Shown: one piece after another, positions 9,514 through 17,190 of the stretch
Numbering within the stretch: position 1 is the first letter of the stretch
Layout: every line of letters begins with the position of its first letter
From: Cumulibacter soli
GTDB taxonomy: Bacteria > Actinomycetota > Actinomycetes > Mycobacteriales > Antricoccaceae
NCBI RefSeq assembly: GCF_004382795.1
Contig: NZ_SMSG01000001.1
Span: 558,001-622,000 of the forward strand
Length of the DNA: 64,000 nucleotides
Direction: 5' to 3'
The notes under the pieces: model-generated
What the model saw: the letters and a program-made list of their open reading frames with translations, nothing else
What the model was told of the DNA's origin: nothing
The model's database searches: none
Position numbers and translations under genes: made by a program

Positions 9514-10157
9514 CCCAACCGCTCCCGAGCGGCGACGCCGATCTGCGTGGTGACCTCGTCCATCGACGCGGACGCATCGATGACCCGGAATCTCTCGGGT
9601 TCGGCGTCGGCGAGGTCCAAAAACCCACGGCGTACGGCGTCGTGAAAAGTCAGTCCTTCGGCCTCGATCCGGTCGCCCTCCCCGTCGCCGCGGGCCCGCT
9701 GCAGGCCGGTGCGTGGGTCGACGTCCAGCAGCAGGGTCAGGTCCGGCCAGCAGCCGCTGACGGCAAAGTTCATGATGTCGCGGACGGCGTCAGTATCCAG
9801 CCGCCGGCCGGCGCCCTGATATGCGAACGTGGAGTCGGCGTACCGGTCGCAGATGACGATCTTGCCGGCAGCCAACGCGGGCTCGATCACGGTGTCCACG
9901 TGATGTGCGCGGTCGGCGGCATACAGCAGAACCTCGGCACGCGGCGTGACGTGATTGCCGGAAGTGAGCAGCATTCGCCGTACGGATCGGCCCAACTCGG
10001 TGCCGCCCGGTTCCAGGGTCACTACGACATCGTGACCGTCGGCCCGCAGCGATTCGGCGAGCCGCACGATCTGCGTCGATTTGCCGGCGCCCTCGCCGCC
10101 TTCGAACGAAATGAAGAGTCCTCGCACGCGGTCTAACCTACCCGCCGCCACCGTCAT
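9510..10157 (-). CDS. tmk: Thymidylate kinase
   Basis: The enzyme phosphorylates dTMP to dTDP in the cytosol. The 215-residue protein contains a complete P-loop (FEGGEGAGKSTQ), the dTMP-binding TLEPGGTELG segment, the DRY-type motif (ICDRYADSTFAYQGAG) and LLLDVDPRTGLQR in the lid region. All catalytic motifs look intact, so this is the working tmk of the locus. The start overlaps the stop of the upstream MFS fusion gene (ATGA at 10154-10157) and its stop overlaps holB, giving a three-gene coupled operon. An alternative start inside the first 12 codons is possible, since the conserved part begins at LFISFEGG. Confidence 0.94.
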   Translation of the reverse strand: MTVAAGRLDRVRGLFISFEGGEGAGKSTQIVRLAESLRADGHDVVVTLEPGGTELGRSVRRMLLTSGNHVTPRAEVLLYAADRAHHVDTVIEPALAAGKIVICDRYADSTFAYQGAGRRLDTDAVRDIMNFAVSGCWPDLTLLLDVDPRTGLQRARGDGEGDRIEAEGLTFHDAVRRGFLDLADAEPERFRVIDASASMDEVTTQIGVAARERLG

Positions 10158-12196
10158 CCGGACGGCTGATCGGAGACCGCGTGCTCCCCCTCCGAGCGGA
10201 TCAGATCCCGACGTACGTGCAGCGCGACCCGCACCTGCCGCAGTAGGTCCGCGTCAAGGTCGTCACCCTCGGCGGAGCGCACCACGACATACCCGCGGAC
10301 GACGGCTTCACGGCGCTCCAGGAACGCGGCGCGCACGGCGCCCAGAGGGGTGTCGGGATCGACGTCCTTATCCAGGATGACGGTCAGATCCGGGCGCAGG
10401 CTCTGCGTGCCCCAGTTCGACAGTCGCAGGATCTCCTCGTTATCGGTCTCGCTCGTCGCGCCGAAATAGGCAACGGTGGTGTCGATGTAGCCCGCGCTGA
10501 TGACGACCTGTCCCTCGGCGAGCGCCGGCCGGATCACCTTCTCCACGTGCTCGGAGCGATCGGCCGCAGCCAGGAACACGGCGGTCGACGGTAAAACGTC
10601 GTCCTCCCCCGGCTCTGCTGCCGCAATGCGGTCCATGATCGCTCCCAGGCGGCGTCCTACTGGGGATTCCGTCGGCTCTCCGGTGAGCACGACGGGGAAA
10701 CCGTCATCCGTCAACCGGGCCGCAAGCAGTCGCGCCTGCTCGGTGATTCGCGCCCGGTCAGCGCCCTCCACGACAACGAACATGCCCAACTGATTTTCGG
10801 CGAACACATCGCGACGGGGTTTCATTCGGCTCATCAACCACCGCACACCCAAGGTTCGATTGGTGACGTTACGGCCGGCGTAGGCGCCGACGAGTAACGC
10901 CATCACACCGGCGGCGAGCAAGGTGAGCGCCGAGCCGCTGAAGGTGTAAACCACGTCGCCGATCTGGACAACTCGGTCCCCGAACAGTCCGGCGAGCAAC
11001 GGGCCCAGGGCCAACGTGATCATCAGCATGATCCGCCCCGAGGACACCACGAAGGAGAAGGTGCGGCCCCGGATGTGCTCCTCGACCTCTTGTCCGATCA
11101 TGGTGTAACCAAGAATCCAGGCGATTCCGGCGAAGAACCCGACACCGGAGCTGAACACGACGCCCAGCACAAACGTCGGCGCCAGGCCCATCCCCATCAA
11201 GAATCCGCCGGCGATCGCGATCGAGACGCCGAAGATGCGTTTGCGGGAAACGGCCGGGAGGACCCGTGGCCCCGCCACCATTCCCGCTGCCAGGCCGGTG
11301 AACGCGACGCCCAGCAGAATGCCGTAACCGGCGAACCCGGCATCCAACGAATTGACGTACGTCAGCGCCACCCCAGCGGTGATGCCAGCGGCAGCGAATG
11401 CACCGATGACGCCGATGAATAGCGCCCGCACCGTGGGATTGGAGAAGACAAACTTCACGCCTTCGCCCATTAACTTGATGATGCTGTCCTTGCGGTCCTG
11501 CTCGCTGGCCGCGTGCCCTGGTAGCAACCGTCGTGACCAGAAAATGATCGCCGCCGACGTGAAATAGGTCGCCGCGTCGACGAACAGCGCGGCGATGACC
11601 ACGAACTTGGCCTCGGTGAGTCCCGGAGAGGACGCCGCATCGACGAAGAACGAATGGAACCAGGAAAGAATCGCGTAGAACCCCGCGGCCAAAGGAAACG
11701 AGCCGTAGATGCTGAACATCAGCACCTGCTGTCCGGGCGCGATCTTTTGTCGCGGAACCGACGACATCCACAGCGTGTTCTTGGAGGCCATGGTGATCAA
11801 CCCGATAGCCTCAATCGCGAACTGCCCGACGTACATCGTTTTGATGTCATAGGTCAGCGCGATCATCACGTACAGCGCGCCCGCGAGCACCTCGCCGATG
11901 ATCACGGTCTTACGTCGGTCGAACTTGTCGGCGATGCTGCCCGCGATCGGGGCAAGAATTAGATCCGGCAGCAGCCGGACGATCAGCACGCCGGAGATCG
12001 CGGCGGCTTGTCCTTCGACGGAGCCCGATTTGGTGAGTTGCTGCGCGAGTCCCATCATCGCGAGCAGGCCGAGCCAGTCGCCGAAACTAGACAGCCCGAT
12101 CGCGGCCCACATCCGTCGGAATGCCTTTATGCCCAACAGCGTGTCGCCCGACTTCTGCGGTTTCGGCGCCTTGTCGTTTCGGCGCGCGATCCTCAT
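10154..12196 (-). CDS. MFS-type transporter fused to a thymidylate-kinase-like domain lacking kinase motifs
   Basis: This is a 680-residue fusion. Residues about 20-435 form a 12-helix major facilitator domain; GSIADKFDRRKTV is the loop 2-3 signature. Residues about 450-680 align by eye with thymidylate kinase: FVVVEGADRARITEQARLL matches FISFEGGEGAGKSTQ, and VISAGYIDTTVAYFGA matches ICDRYADSTFAYQGA. The P-loop glycines, Lys and Ser and the Asp-Arg of the DRY motif are gone, so this half is probably a non-catalytic regulatory or nucleotide-sensing domain. It sits immediately upstream of active tmk with an ATGA overlap. Similar fusions are known in actinobacteria and are often mis-annotated as dTMP kinase. 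The substrate is unknown. Confidence 0.82.
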   Translation of the reverse strand: MRIARRNDKAPKPQKSGDTLLGIKAFRRMWAAIGLSSFGDWLGLLAMMGLAQQLTKSGSVEGQAAAISGVLIVRLLPDLILAPIAGSIADKFDRRKTVIIGEVLAGALYVMIALTYDIKTMYVGQFAIEAIGLITMASKNTLWMSSVPRQKIAPGQQVLMFSIYGSFPLAAGFYAILSWFHSFFVDAASSPGLTEAKFVVIAALFVDAATYFTSAAIIFWSRRLLPGHAASEQDRKDSIIKLMGEGVKFVFSNPTVRALFIGVIGAFAAAGITAGVALTYVNSLDAGFAGYGILLGVAFTGLAAGMVAGPRVLPAVSRKRIFGVSIAIAGGFLMGMGLAPTFVLGVVFSSGVGFFAGIAWILGYTMIGQEVEEHIRGRTFSFVVSSGRIMLMITLALGPLLAGLFGDRVVQIGDVVYTFSGSALTLLAAGVMALLVGAYAGRNVTNRTLGVRWLMSRMKPRRDVFAENQLGMFVVVEGADRARITEQARLLAARLTDDGFPVVLTGEPTESPVGRRLGAIMDRIAAAEPGEDDVLPSTAVFLAAADRSEHVEKVIRPALAEGQVVISAGYIDTTVAYFGATSETDNEEILRLSNWGTQSLRPDLTVILDKDVDPDTPLGAVRAAFLERREAVVRGYVVVRSAEGDDLDADLLRQVRVALHVRRDLIRSEGEHAVSDQPSG

Positions 12197-12222
12197 CTAC
12201 GCCGCTCCCGCTCTATGCCACC

Positions 12223-12290
12223 AAAAACGCAGCGAAATCGACCGCCCATCGGCTCTACGGCGGTGCGTGCTCGATTTCGCTGCGTTTTTT
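12223..12290. terminator. Perfect 19-bp inverted repeat, terminator-like
   Basis: The arms at 12223-12241 and 12271-12289 are exact reverse complements (AAAAACGCAGCGAAATCGA and its complement), separated by 29 bases. A run of T follows on the plus strand, and on the minus strand the complement of the left arm ends in five T. It lies between two minus-strand genes, just ahead of the MFS fusion. It could end the message from the YeiH-type gene in that direction. It shares the outer sequence ACGCAG/CTGCGT with two other palindromes in the window. Confidence 0.6.
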
Positions 12291-12452
12291 GCGGGGATCC
12301 GCCCTCGCGCCGGCTCCGCTACTGGATCGACTCGTTTTGCATCGACTCGTTCTGCATCGAATCGTCGAATGTCGGTCGGCACGCGATCACGAGGCATGCG
12401 TTCGATCTTAACGAGAACCAGCCTTGATCTCAGTGAACGCGCAGAGCGCCGG

Positions 12453-12650
12453 CGTGACCAGCACGACCGGGTCGCCCGACCCCGACGCGGCGGATCGCGT
12501 GCCGTTCTGCCAGGGTCACCGGCACTACCGAGGCGCCATCCGGTGACCAGCACCGCCGACCGATCGACACCACCCGGTGACCAGCACGACCGGGTCGCCA
12601 GCACCGCCCGGCAATCGGCACCGGACGGTGGCCAGCACGACCTGGTTGCC
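12453..12650. repeat. Degenerate repeats of a GGTGACCAGCACGACC-like unit
   Basis: Four related units of about 20-25 bases lie at 12453-12476, 12541-12560, 12575-12599 and 12626-12650, each around GTGACCAGCAC(G/C) followed by ACCGGGTCGCC or a variant. They occupy the 560-base gap between the MFS fusion and the YeiH-type gene. No convincing gene is present: the minus-strand frame at 12197-12679 is an artefact of the repeats, repeating VLATRSCW and similar strings. I see no transposase remnant. Confidence 0.6.
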
Positions 12651-12756
12651 AGGACAATCGAGTCCCCGGCACTGCCCACTACTCGGCGGTGGGCACGAGC
12701 AGGTCACCAACGCTGGCTGGCGTTGATGACTACCCAGTGGTCGGGCCATCGATCCC

Positions 12757-13839
12757 TCAGGTGATCAGCACGACTCCGCAGTACGCCACCCCCGCAACGA
12801 GGACCCAGGACAACAAACCAAGCAACAGCGGACGCCCCCCGGCGCGGCGCATCACCCGCCAGCTGATCCCGGTGCCGAGCGCGAACAACGCGACGGCGAG
12901 CAAGATCTCCTGCGCGGTACCGGCGATGTCCAGCAGCGTCTCAGGGAACGTGAAGATCGAGTTCAGCAGGATCGCGCCGATAAAGCAGGCTACGAACAAC
13001 GGGATCAACGCCGGGCGTTTCCGGCTCGGGGACGTCTCAGCGTGGCGCCGCTGGCTCAGATAGAGACCAACGCCGAAGACCAACGGCGCGAGCAGGATTA
13101 CCCGGGTCAGCTTCACGACGACCGCGGATTCGAGGCTGCCTGGGACGGCGTTACCTGTCGCGACGACCTGCCCTACGTCGTGTACCGACGCGCCGACCCA
13201 CTGACCGAACGTGAGCGGATCGGTGAGTCCCAGTGGGCGGCTCAGTAGCGGCAGAACGATGATGGCGAGCGAGCCGCACAAGGTGACCAGCGCGACCGAG
13301 ACGGCGGTGTCATCCTTCTTCCCTTTCGCGAGCGGCTCCATCGCCGCGATGGCTGACGCTCCGCAGATCGAGAACCCGGTGGCGACCAGCAATCCGGTCG
13401 CGCGGCGCACCCGCAGCACACGTGCCAGCGCTATCGTCCCGAAGAACGCGATAGTCACGGTGATGAGGACGACGAGTAGGCCCGGACCACCGAGTTCGGC
13501 GACTTGGCGCAGCGACAGCGCAAACCCGAGCAGGACGACAGCCACCCGCAACAGCTTCTTACTGGCGAACGTCAGACCACTGCCTGCGGCGTCCGGCACC
13601 ATCCGCAGATTCACGCACAATGCACCGAGAGCGACCGCAATCGTTCCTGGCTGTACACCGGGCAACCACGCGTGCACCAGGTATCCGATGCCGGCACCGG
13701 CGCCCGCCATCAGCAGTCCGGGTAAGACGGACTTGGTCCATGTCAGGGCGTTTTGGCCTCGGGTCGCAGTAACAGTCACGGGGCCAGTCTGGTTGCTTTC
13801 CTCGCGAGCCGGTACCACCGAACTCAGAATGCGGGCCAT
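12757..13839 (-). CDS. YeiH family putative sulfate exporter (UPF0324)
   Basis: This 360-residue integral membrane protein has about ten hydrophobic segments. It contains family-like motifs such as GLLVATGFSICGASAIAA, ALVTLCGSLAIIVLP and GASVHDVGQVVATG, which match the conserved blocks of YeiH/UPF0324 proteins. The family is labelled putative sulfate exporter, but transport has not been broadly proved. It is divergent from a LysR gene whose start is only about ten bases from this one. The yeiE-yeiH pair of enterobacteria has the same arrangement, so the regulator probably controls this gene. Confidence 0.87.
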   Translation of the reverse strand: MARILSSVVPAREESNQTGPVTVTATRGQNALTWTKSVLPGLLMAGAGAGIGYLVHAWLPGVQPGTIAVALGALCVNLRMVPDAAGSGLTFASKKLLRVAVVLLGFALSLRQVAELGGPGLLVVLITVTIAFFGTIALARVLRVRRATGLLVATGFSICGASAIAAMEPLAKGKKDDTAVSVALVTLCGSLAIIVLPLLSRPLGLTDPLTFGQWVGASVHDVGQVVATGNAVPGSLESAVVVKLTRVILLAPLVFGVGLYLSQRRHAETSPSRKRPALIPLFVACFIGAILLNSIFTFPETLLDIAGTAQEILLAVALFALGTGISWRVMRRAGGRPLLLGLLSWVLVAGVAYCGVVLIT

Positions 13840-13850
13840 AGGATTTGACT

Positions 13851-14729
13851 ATGACCCGCCCGCCTGATCCTGAGGCGCTGCGGCTGTTCATGTCGGTGGT
13901 CGATCTTGGATCGATTGGCGCGGCAGCCCGCGCCGAACAGATCAGCCAGCCGACCGCGAGCACCCGCATCGCGGCGCTTGAGCGACACCTAGGCGTCACC
14001 TTGCTGCGGCGTACACCTGCCGGCAGCCGGCTCACCGATGACGGCCGAGTGGTTGCCGAGTGGGCGACGGAGGTGCTGCGGGCGATGGATGATTTGACCC
14101 GCGGCGTGGAGGCGTTGCGGCAGCGCGGCCGCTCGCGGCTACGCCTGGCGGCCAGTCAAACCGTGGCCGAGTTCTTGGTGCCACGGTGGCTATCGGTGCT
14201 GCGCGCGGACCAGCCGGAGGCGAAGATCCGGTTGCATGTCGGCAATTCCGCGGAGGTCATCGCGCGACTGCGCCGCCGCGAAGCAGACCTCGGCTTCGTC
14301 GAGAGCCCCCGCACGCCCGATGATCTGCACTCGATCAACGTCGGCGAGGACGAACTCGTTCTCGTTGGGCCCGCCGGTACGCCGTCGACGACCTTAAGCG
14401 CCGAGGACCTACTAACACTGCGGTTAATCACCCGCGAAGTCGGCTCGGGCACCCGCGACACCCTCGAACGCGCGATCGGACGCCTCAGCCCGCAGGCGAT
14501 CGAACGCGCCAGCAACTCCGAAGTGAAACTCGCCGTCATGTCCGGCGCCGGTCATGCGGTGCTGTCTCGGTTGGCGGTCGGCGCCGAAATAGCCGATGGC
14601 CGCCTGGTGCACGTGCCGTTGCGGAATATCGACCTGCGCCGTGCGCTGCGTGCGCTGGTGCCGCCGGAGGCCGCCGCCAATGATCTGGTACGTGATCGGT
14701 TGATCCAGATCGCCGCGCAGCCACACTGA
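13851..14729 (+). CDS. LysR-family transcriptional regulator (YeiE/CysL-like)
   Basis: The protein has about 292 residues. The N-terminal winged helix-turn-helix is clear (LRLFMSVVDLGSIGAAARA, ISQPTASTRIAALERHLG, LLRRTPAGSRLTDDG), and the effector-binding domain runs from about residue 95 to the end. ATG 13851 has AGGA seven bases upstream and is preferred over the TTG at 13845. The two divergent starts (13839 and 13851) share almost no spacer, so each promoter must lie inside or near the other gene's 5' end. By position it probably regulates the YeiH-type transporter. The effector is unknown. Confidence 0.87.
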   Translation: MTRPPDPEALRLFMSVVDLGSIGAAARAEQISQPTASTRIAALERHLGVTLLRRTPAGSRLTDDGRVVAEWATEVLRAMDDLTRGVEALRQRGRSRLRLAASQTVAEFLVPRWLSVLRADQPEAKIRLHVGNSAEVIARLRRREADLGFVESPRTPDDLHSINVGEDELVLVGPAGTPSTTLSAEDLLTLRLITREVGSGTRDTLERAIGRLSPQAIERASNSEVKLAVMSGAGHAVLSRLAVGAEIADGRLVHVPLRNIDLRRALRALVPPEAAANDLVRDRLIQIAAQPH

Positions 14730-14821
14730 GCGCTGCCCCCGGTCCGGGCTCGCCGCACGCGGCGCAACTACCATGACCTGCGCCTGGTACACGCGCACTC
14801 GCCAGGCGGAGGAGATTTGTC

Positions 14822-15679
14822 TTGGCCTACACCATCACCACAGTCAACGTCAACGGCATCCGTGCCGCCGTACGCCGCGGCGGGATCGAGTGGCTCACCG
14901 CCGCCGAACCGGACGTCATCACGATGCAGGAGGTCCGCGGATCGGATGCGCATCTGGACGCCGCATTAGCCGGCACCGCATTCGAAGGGTGGCACCGGGC
15001 GCACGCCGTCTCGGACGCCGCCGGGCGGGCCGGTGTAGCTGTGTTATCTCGCGTTGAGCCGGACGCCCTTCGGGTCGGACTCGACGACTTCACCACCGAC
15101 GGACGCTGGATCGAGGTCGACCTGCCGTCACCGCAACATGGCGTACTGACCGTGGTGTCGGCGTACGTGCACACCGGCGAGGCCGACACCGATAAACAGG
15201 TCGAGAAGATGCGATTCATGGACGCGATGAAGCAGCGTTTCGCCGAATTCGCGGCACGATCTGCTGCCGACGAGGGCGAAGCGTTGATCACCGGCGACCT
15301 GAACGTGGCGCACCGCGATGTGGACATCAAGAACTGGAAAGGCAACGTCAAGAAGTCGGGGTTCCTTCCGCAGGAGCGGGCCTACTTCGACGAGTGGCTC
15401 GGACACGGCTGGGACCGCGACGCGGCCGACCCATCACCGATTTCTCACGACGGCGACTGGGTCGACCTCGGTCGCAAGTTCGGCGGAGACGGGCCGGGCC
15501 CGTACACCTGGTGGTCCTGGCGCGGTAAAGCGTTCGATAACGACTCGGGTTGGCGAATTGATTATCAGCTCGCGACCCGACGGCTCGCCGAACGGGCCGA
15601 CTCAGCGCTCGTCGGACGGGCCCCGACGTACGCCGAACGGTGGAGCGATCACGCACCCCTGACGGTCACCTTCAGCTAA
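14822..15679 (+). CDS. xthA: Exodeoxyribonuclease III
   Basis: This 285-residue member of the endonuclease/exonuclease/phosphatase family acts in base-excision repair on AP sites and 3' ends. Visible motifs are VNVNGIRAAVRRG (Asn), TMQEVRG (metal-binding Glu), VVSAYVHTG (Tyr), TGDLNVAHRDVDIKN (Asp and Asn), WRIDYQLAT, and SDHAPLTVTF (catalytic Asp-His). It starts at TTG 14822, with GGAGGAG eight or nine bases upstream; no ATG fits. It stands alone between LysR and a short-chain-type reductase. Confidence 0.93.
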   Translation: MAYTITTVNVNGIRAAVRRGGIEWLTAAEPDVITMQEVRGSDAHLDAALAGTAFEGWHRAHAVSDAAGRAGVAVLSRVEPDALRVGLDDFTTDGRWIEVDLPSPQHGVLTVVSAYVHTGEADTDKQVEKMRFMDAMKQRFAEFAARSAADEGEALITGDLNVAHRDVDIKNWKGNVKKSGFLPQERAYFDEWLGHGWDRDAADPSPISHDGDWVDLGRKFGGDGPGPYTWWSWRGKAFDNDSGWRIDYQLATRRLAERADSALVGRAPTYAERWSDHAPLTVTFS

Positions 15680-15746
15680 GCGGCCAGGGCCGCTCGTGAC
15701 CCGAAGGCCCCCGGCGGCGGGCGCACGAGGCGGGTAGGTTCGGGAT

Positions 15747-16412
15747 ATGGCGAAAGTACTGGTTATTGGTGGACACGGGAAAATCGCACTACTCACAGAG
15801 CCGATGCTCGTCGCTGGCGGGCACGATACGACGGCCGTAGTTCGTAATCGCGATCATGTATCGGATGTCGAATCCACTGGCGCTAGGGCGAGGGTGGCCG
15901 ACATCGAAATGCTCGATCAACCACCACAGGTCGACGAAATGGTCGCCGGTTACGACGTGGTGGTGTGGTCCGCAGGTGCCGGCGGTGGAAATCCTGCGCG
16001 TACCAAAGCCGTTGATCAGGACGCGGCGCTGCGCGTGTTGGACGCCGTCGTCCGGTCCGGAGCACGGTTCATCATGGTCTCCTACTTCGGCTCGACTCGC
16101 ACGCACGGTGTGCCAGCAGACAACGGCTTCTACGCGTACGCCGAAGCGAAGTCGATCGTTGACGAAGCGATCCGCGACAGCGTCGCCGATTGGGTGATCC
16201 TGGCCCCCTCGGGGCTCACTCTCGAGAGTGAGGGCGGTATCGAACTGGATCCGTCCACCGGCGCCGAGGCCAGCGGCTCTGTGGCTGCAGGCCAGATTCC
16301 GCGCGCGACGGTAGCCCGATTGATCGCTGAAGTCGTCGACCGAGGCGATCTGAACAGTGTGACGCTGCGCTGCAATGGCGGTGACAAGCCGATCGCCGAC
16401 GCACTCGCGTAG
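15747..16412 (+). CDS. NAD(P)H-binding SDR-like protein
   Basis: This 221-residue Rossmann-fold protein starts VLVIGGHGKIALLT (GxxGxxG nucleotide-binding loop). The DIEMLDQPPQVDEMVAGYDVVVWSAG region is typical of atypical SDRs of the NmrA/YhfK type. It continues with FIMVSYFG, then YAYAEAKSIVDEAI (Tyr-x-x-x-Lys-like) and WVILAPSGLTLE. It may be an oxidoreductase or a redox sensor; the substrate is not evident. Its 3' end, including the TAG stop, is repeated immediately downstream. Confidence 0.82.
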   Translation: MAKVLVIGGHGKIALLTEPMLVAGGHDTTAVVRNRDHVSDVESTGARARVADIEMLDQPPQVDEMVAGYDVVVWSAGAGGGNPARTKAVDQDAALRVLDAVVRSGARFIMVSYFGSTRTHGVPADNGFYAYAEAKSIVDEAIRDSVADWVILAPSGLTLESEGGIELDPSTGAEASGSVAAGQIPRATVARLIAEVVDRGDLNSVTLRCNGGDKPIADALA

Positions 16413-16455
16413 CAGTCCGGCACTACACCGATCGCCGAGGCGCTCGGCTAGCGGT
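16389..16455. repeat. Direct duplication of a gene 3' end including its stop codon
   Basis: CCGATCGCCGACGCACTCGC (from 16389, continuing through the TAG stop to 16416) recurs at 16428-16455 as CCGATCGCCGAGGCGCTCGG followed by CTAGC. The period is 39 bases. The second copy reaches into the last codons of the minus-strand DUF998 gene, so the repeat bridges two convergent genes. Confidence 0.7.
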
Positions 16456-17149
16456 GCGGTGGCGTGATCAGGCGCCGCCGCGACAGGCCGAACGCGAGCA
16501 TCGCCAACGCCAGCACCTCCAGTACCAGCAGCACCCGCTCGCTCAACCCGAGTGGAACGGCGCGATACCAGGGCACGCCGTCCCGCTCGGCGATCATGAT
16601 CTGCACACCGAGATAGCCCAGATAGGCGTACGCCGCGACGGCGAAACCTAGCGCCGCGTGCGCGACCCAGCCCATCCCGCGTCGGCGCGCCCCCCGCACC
16701 AACAGCGCCACCGCCAGTGGCAGCGCGAAGAACGCGATGAGGCTACCCGCTCGATGCAGGTGGCCGCTGAGCGACGGGCCGACGGACCAATTGTGCTTCG
16801 GGAACACCGCCACCATGGCCATTCCGATGATCCACAGAATCATCAGCCAGGCACCGGTATGCCTGATGCTCGTCATGCCGCGACGTAACATCCCCATGAG
16901 CACTGCGATCGAGCCGATGATGAGCGCGATCACCGCCGTGGTGAACGTGATGGGATGCGTGAAGACGTACCCGGAGATGGTGCTGCCATGGATCCCTTCA
17001 CCCACGACGAGATCCAGCCAGGCGCACAGCACCGCTGCCGCCATCACGCCAATCAGGCCGACTACGCCGGTGACCCGGTCGGCGGTAGGTGTCGGGTTCC
17101 TGTCACCGTCTGACAGTGCCAGCCCACTCGTCGCGTCGGTCAGGGTCAT
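16448..17149 (-). CDS. DUF998 family membrane protein
   Basis: This 233-residue protein has six predicted transmembrane helices: about 27-50, 63-85, 98-115, 130-150, 160-182 and 200-220. Conserved-looking features are a charged FPKHNWSVGPSLSGHLHRAG loop between helices 3 and 4 and an RHTGAWLMILWIIGM helix. This fits the DUF998 family of bacterial membrane proteins of unknown role. It is convergent with the SDR-like gene and divergent from the rhodanese gene. Confidence 0.75.
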   Translation of the reverse strand: MTLTDATSGLALSDGDRNPTPTADRVTGVVGLIGVMAAAVLCAWLDLVVGEGIHGSTISGYVFTHPITFTTAVIALIIGSIAVLMGMLRRGMTSIRHTGAWLMILWIIGMAMVAVFPKHNWSVGPSLSGHLHRAGSLIAFFALPLAVALLVRGARRRGMGWVAHAALGFAVAAYAYLGYLGVQIMIAERDGVPWYRAVPLGLSERVLLVLEVLALAMLAFGLSRRRLITPPHR

Positions 17150-17190
17150 CGTGATTCCTCATATCATCGGCTCAGATGACCATCTAGATT

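Noticed and set aside
12197-12679. 160-codon minus-strand ORF before the MFS gene
   Set aside because: It is translation of the degenerate repeats, has no conserved domain, and carries no clear ribosome site.
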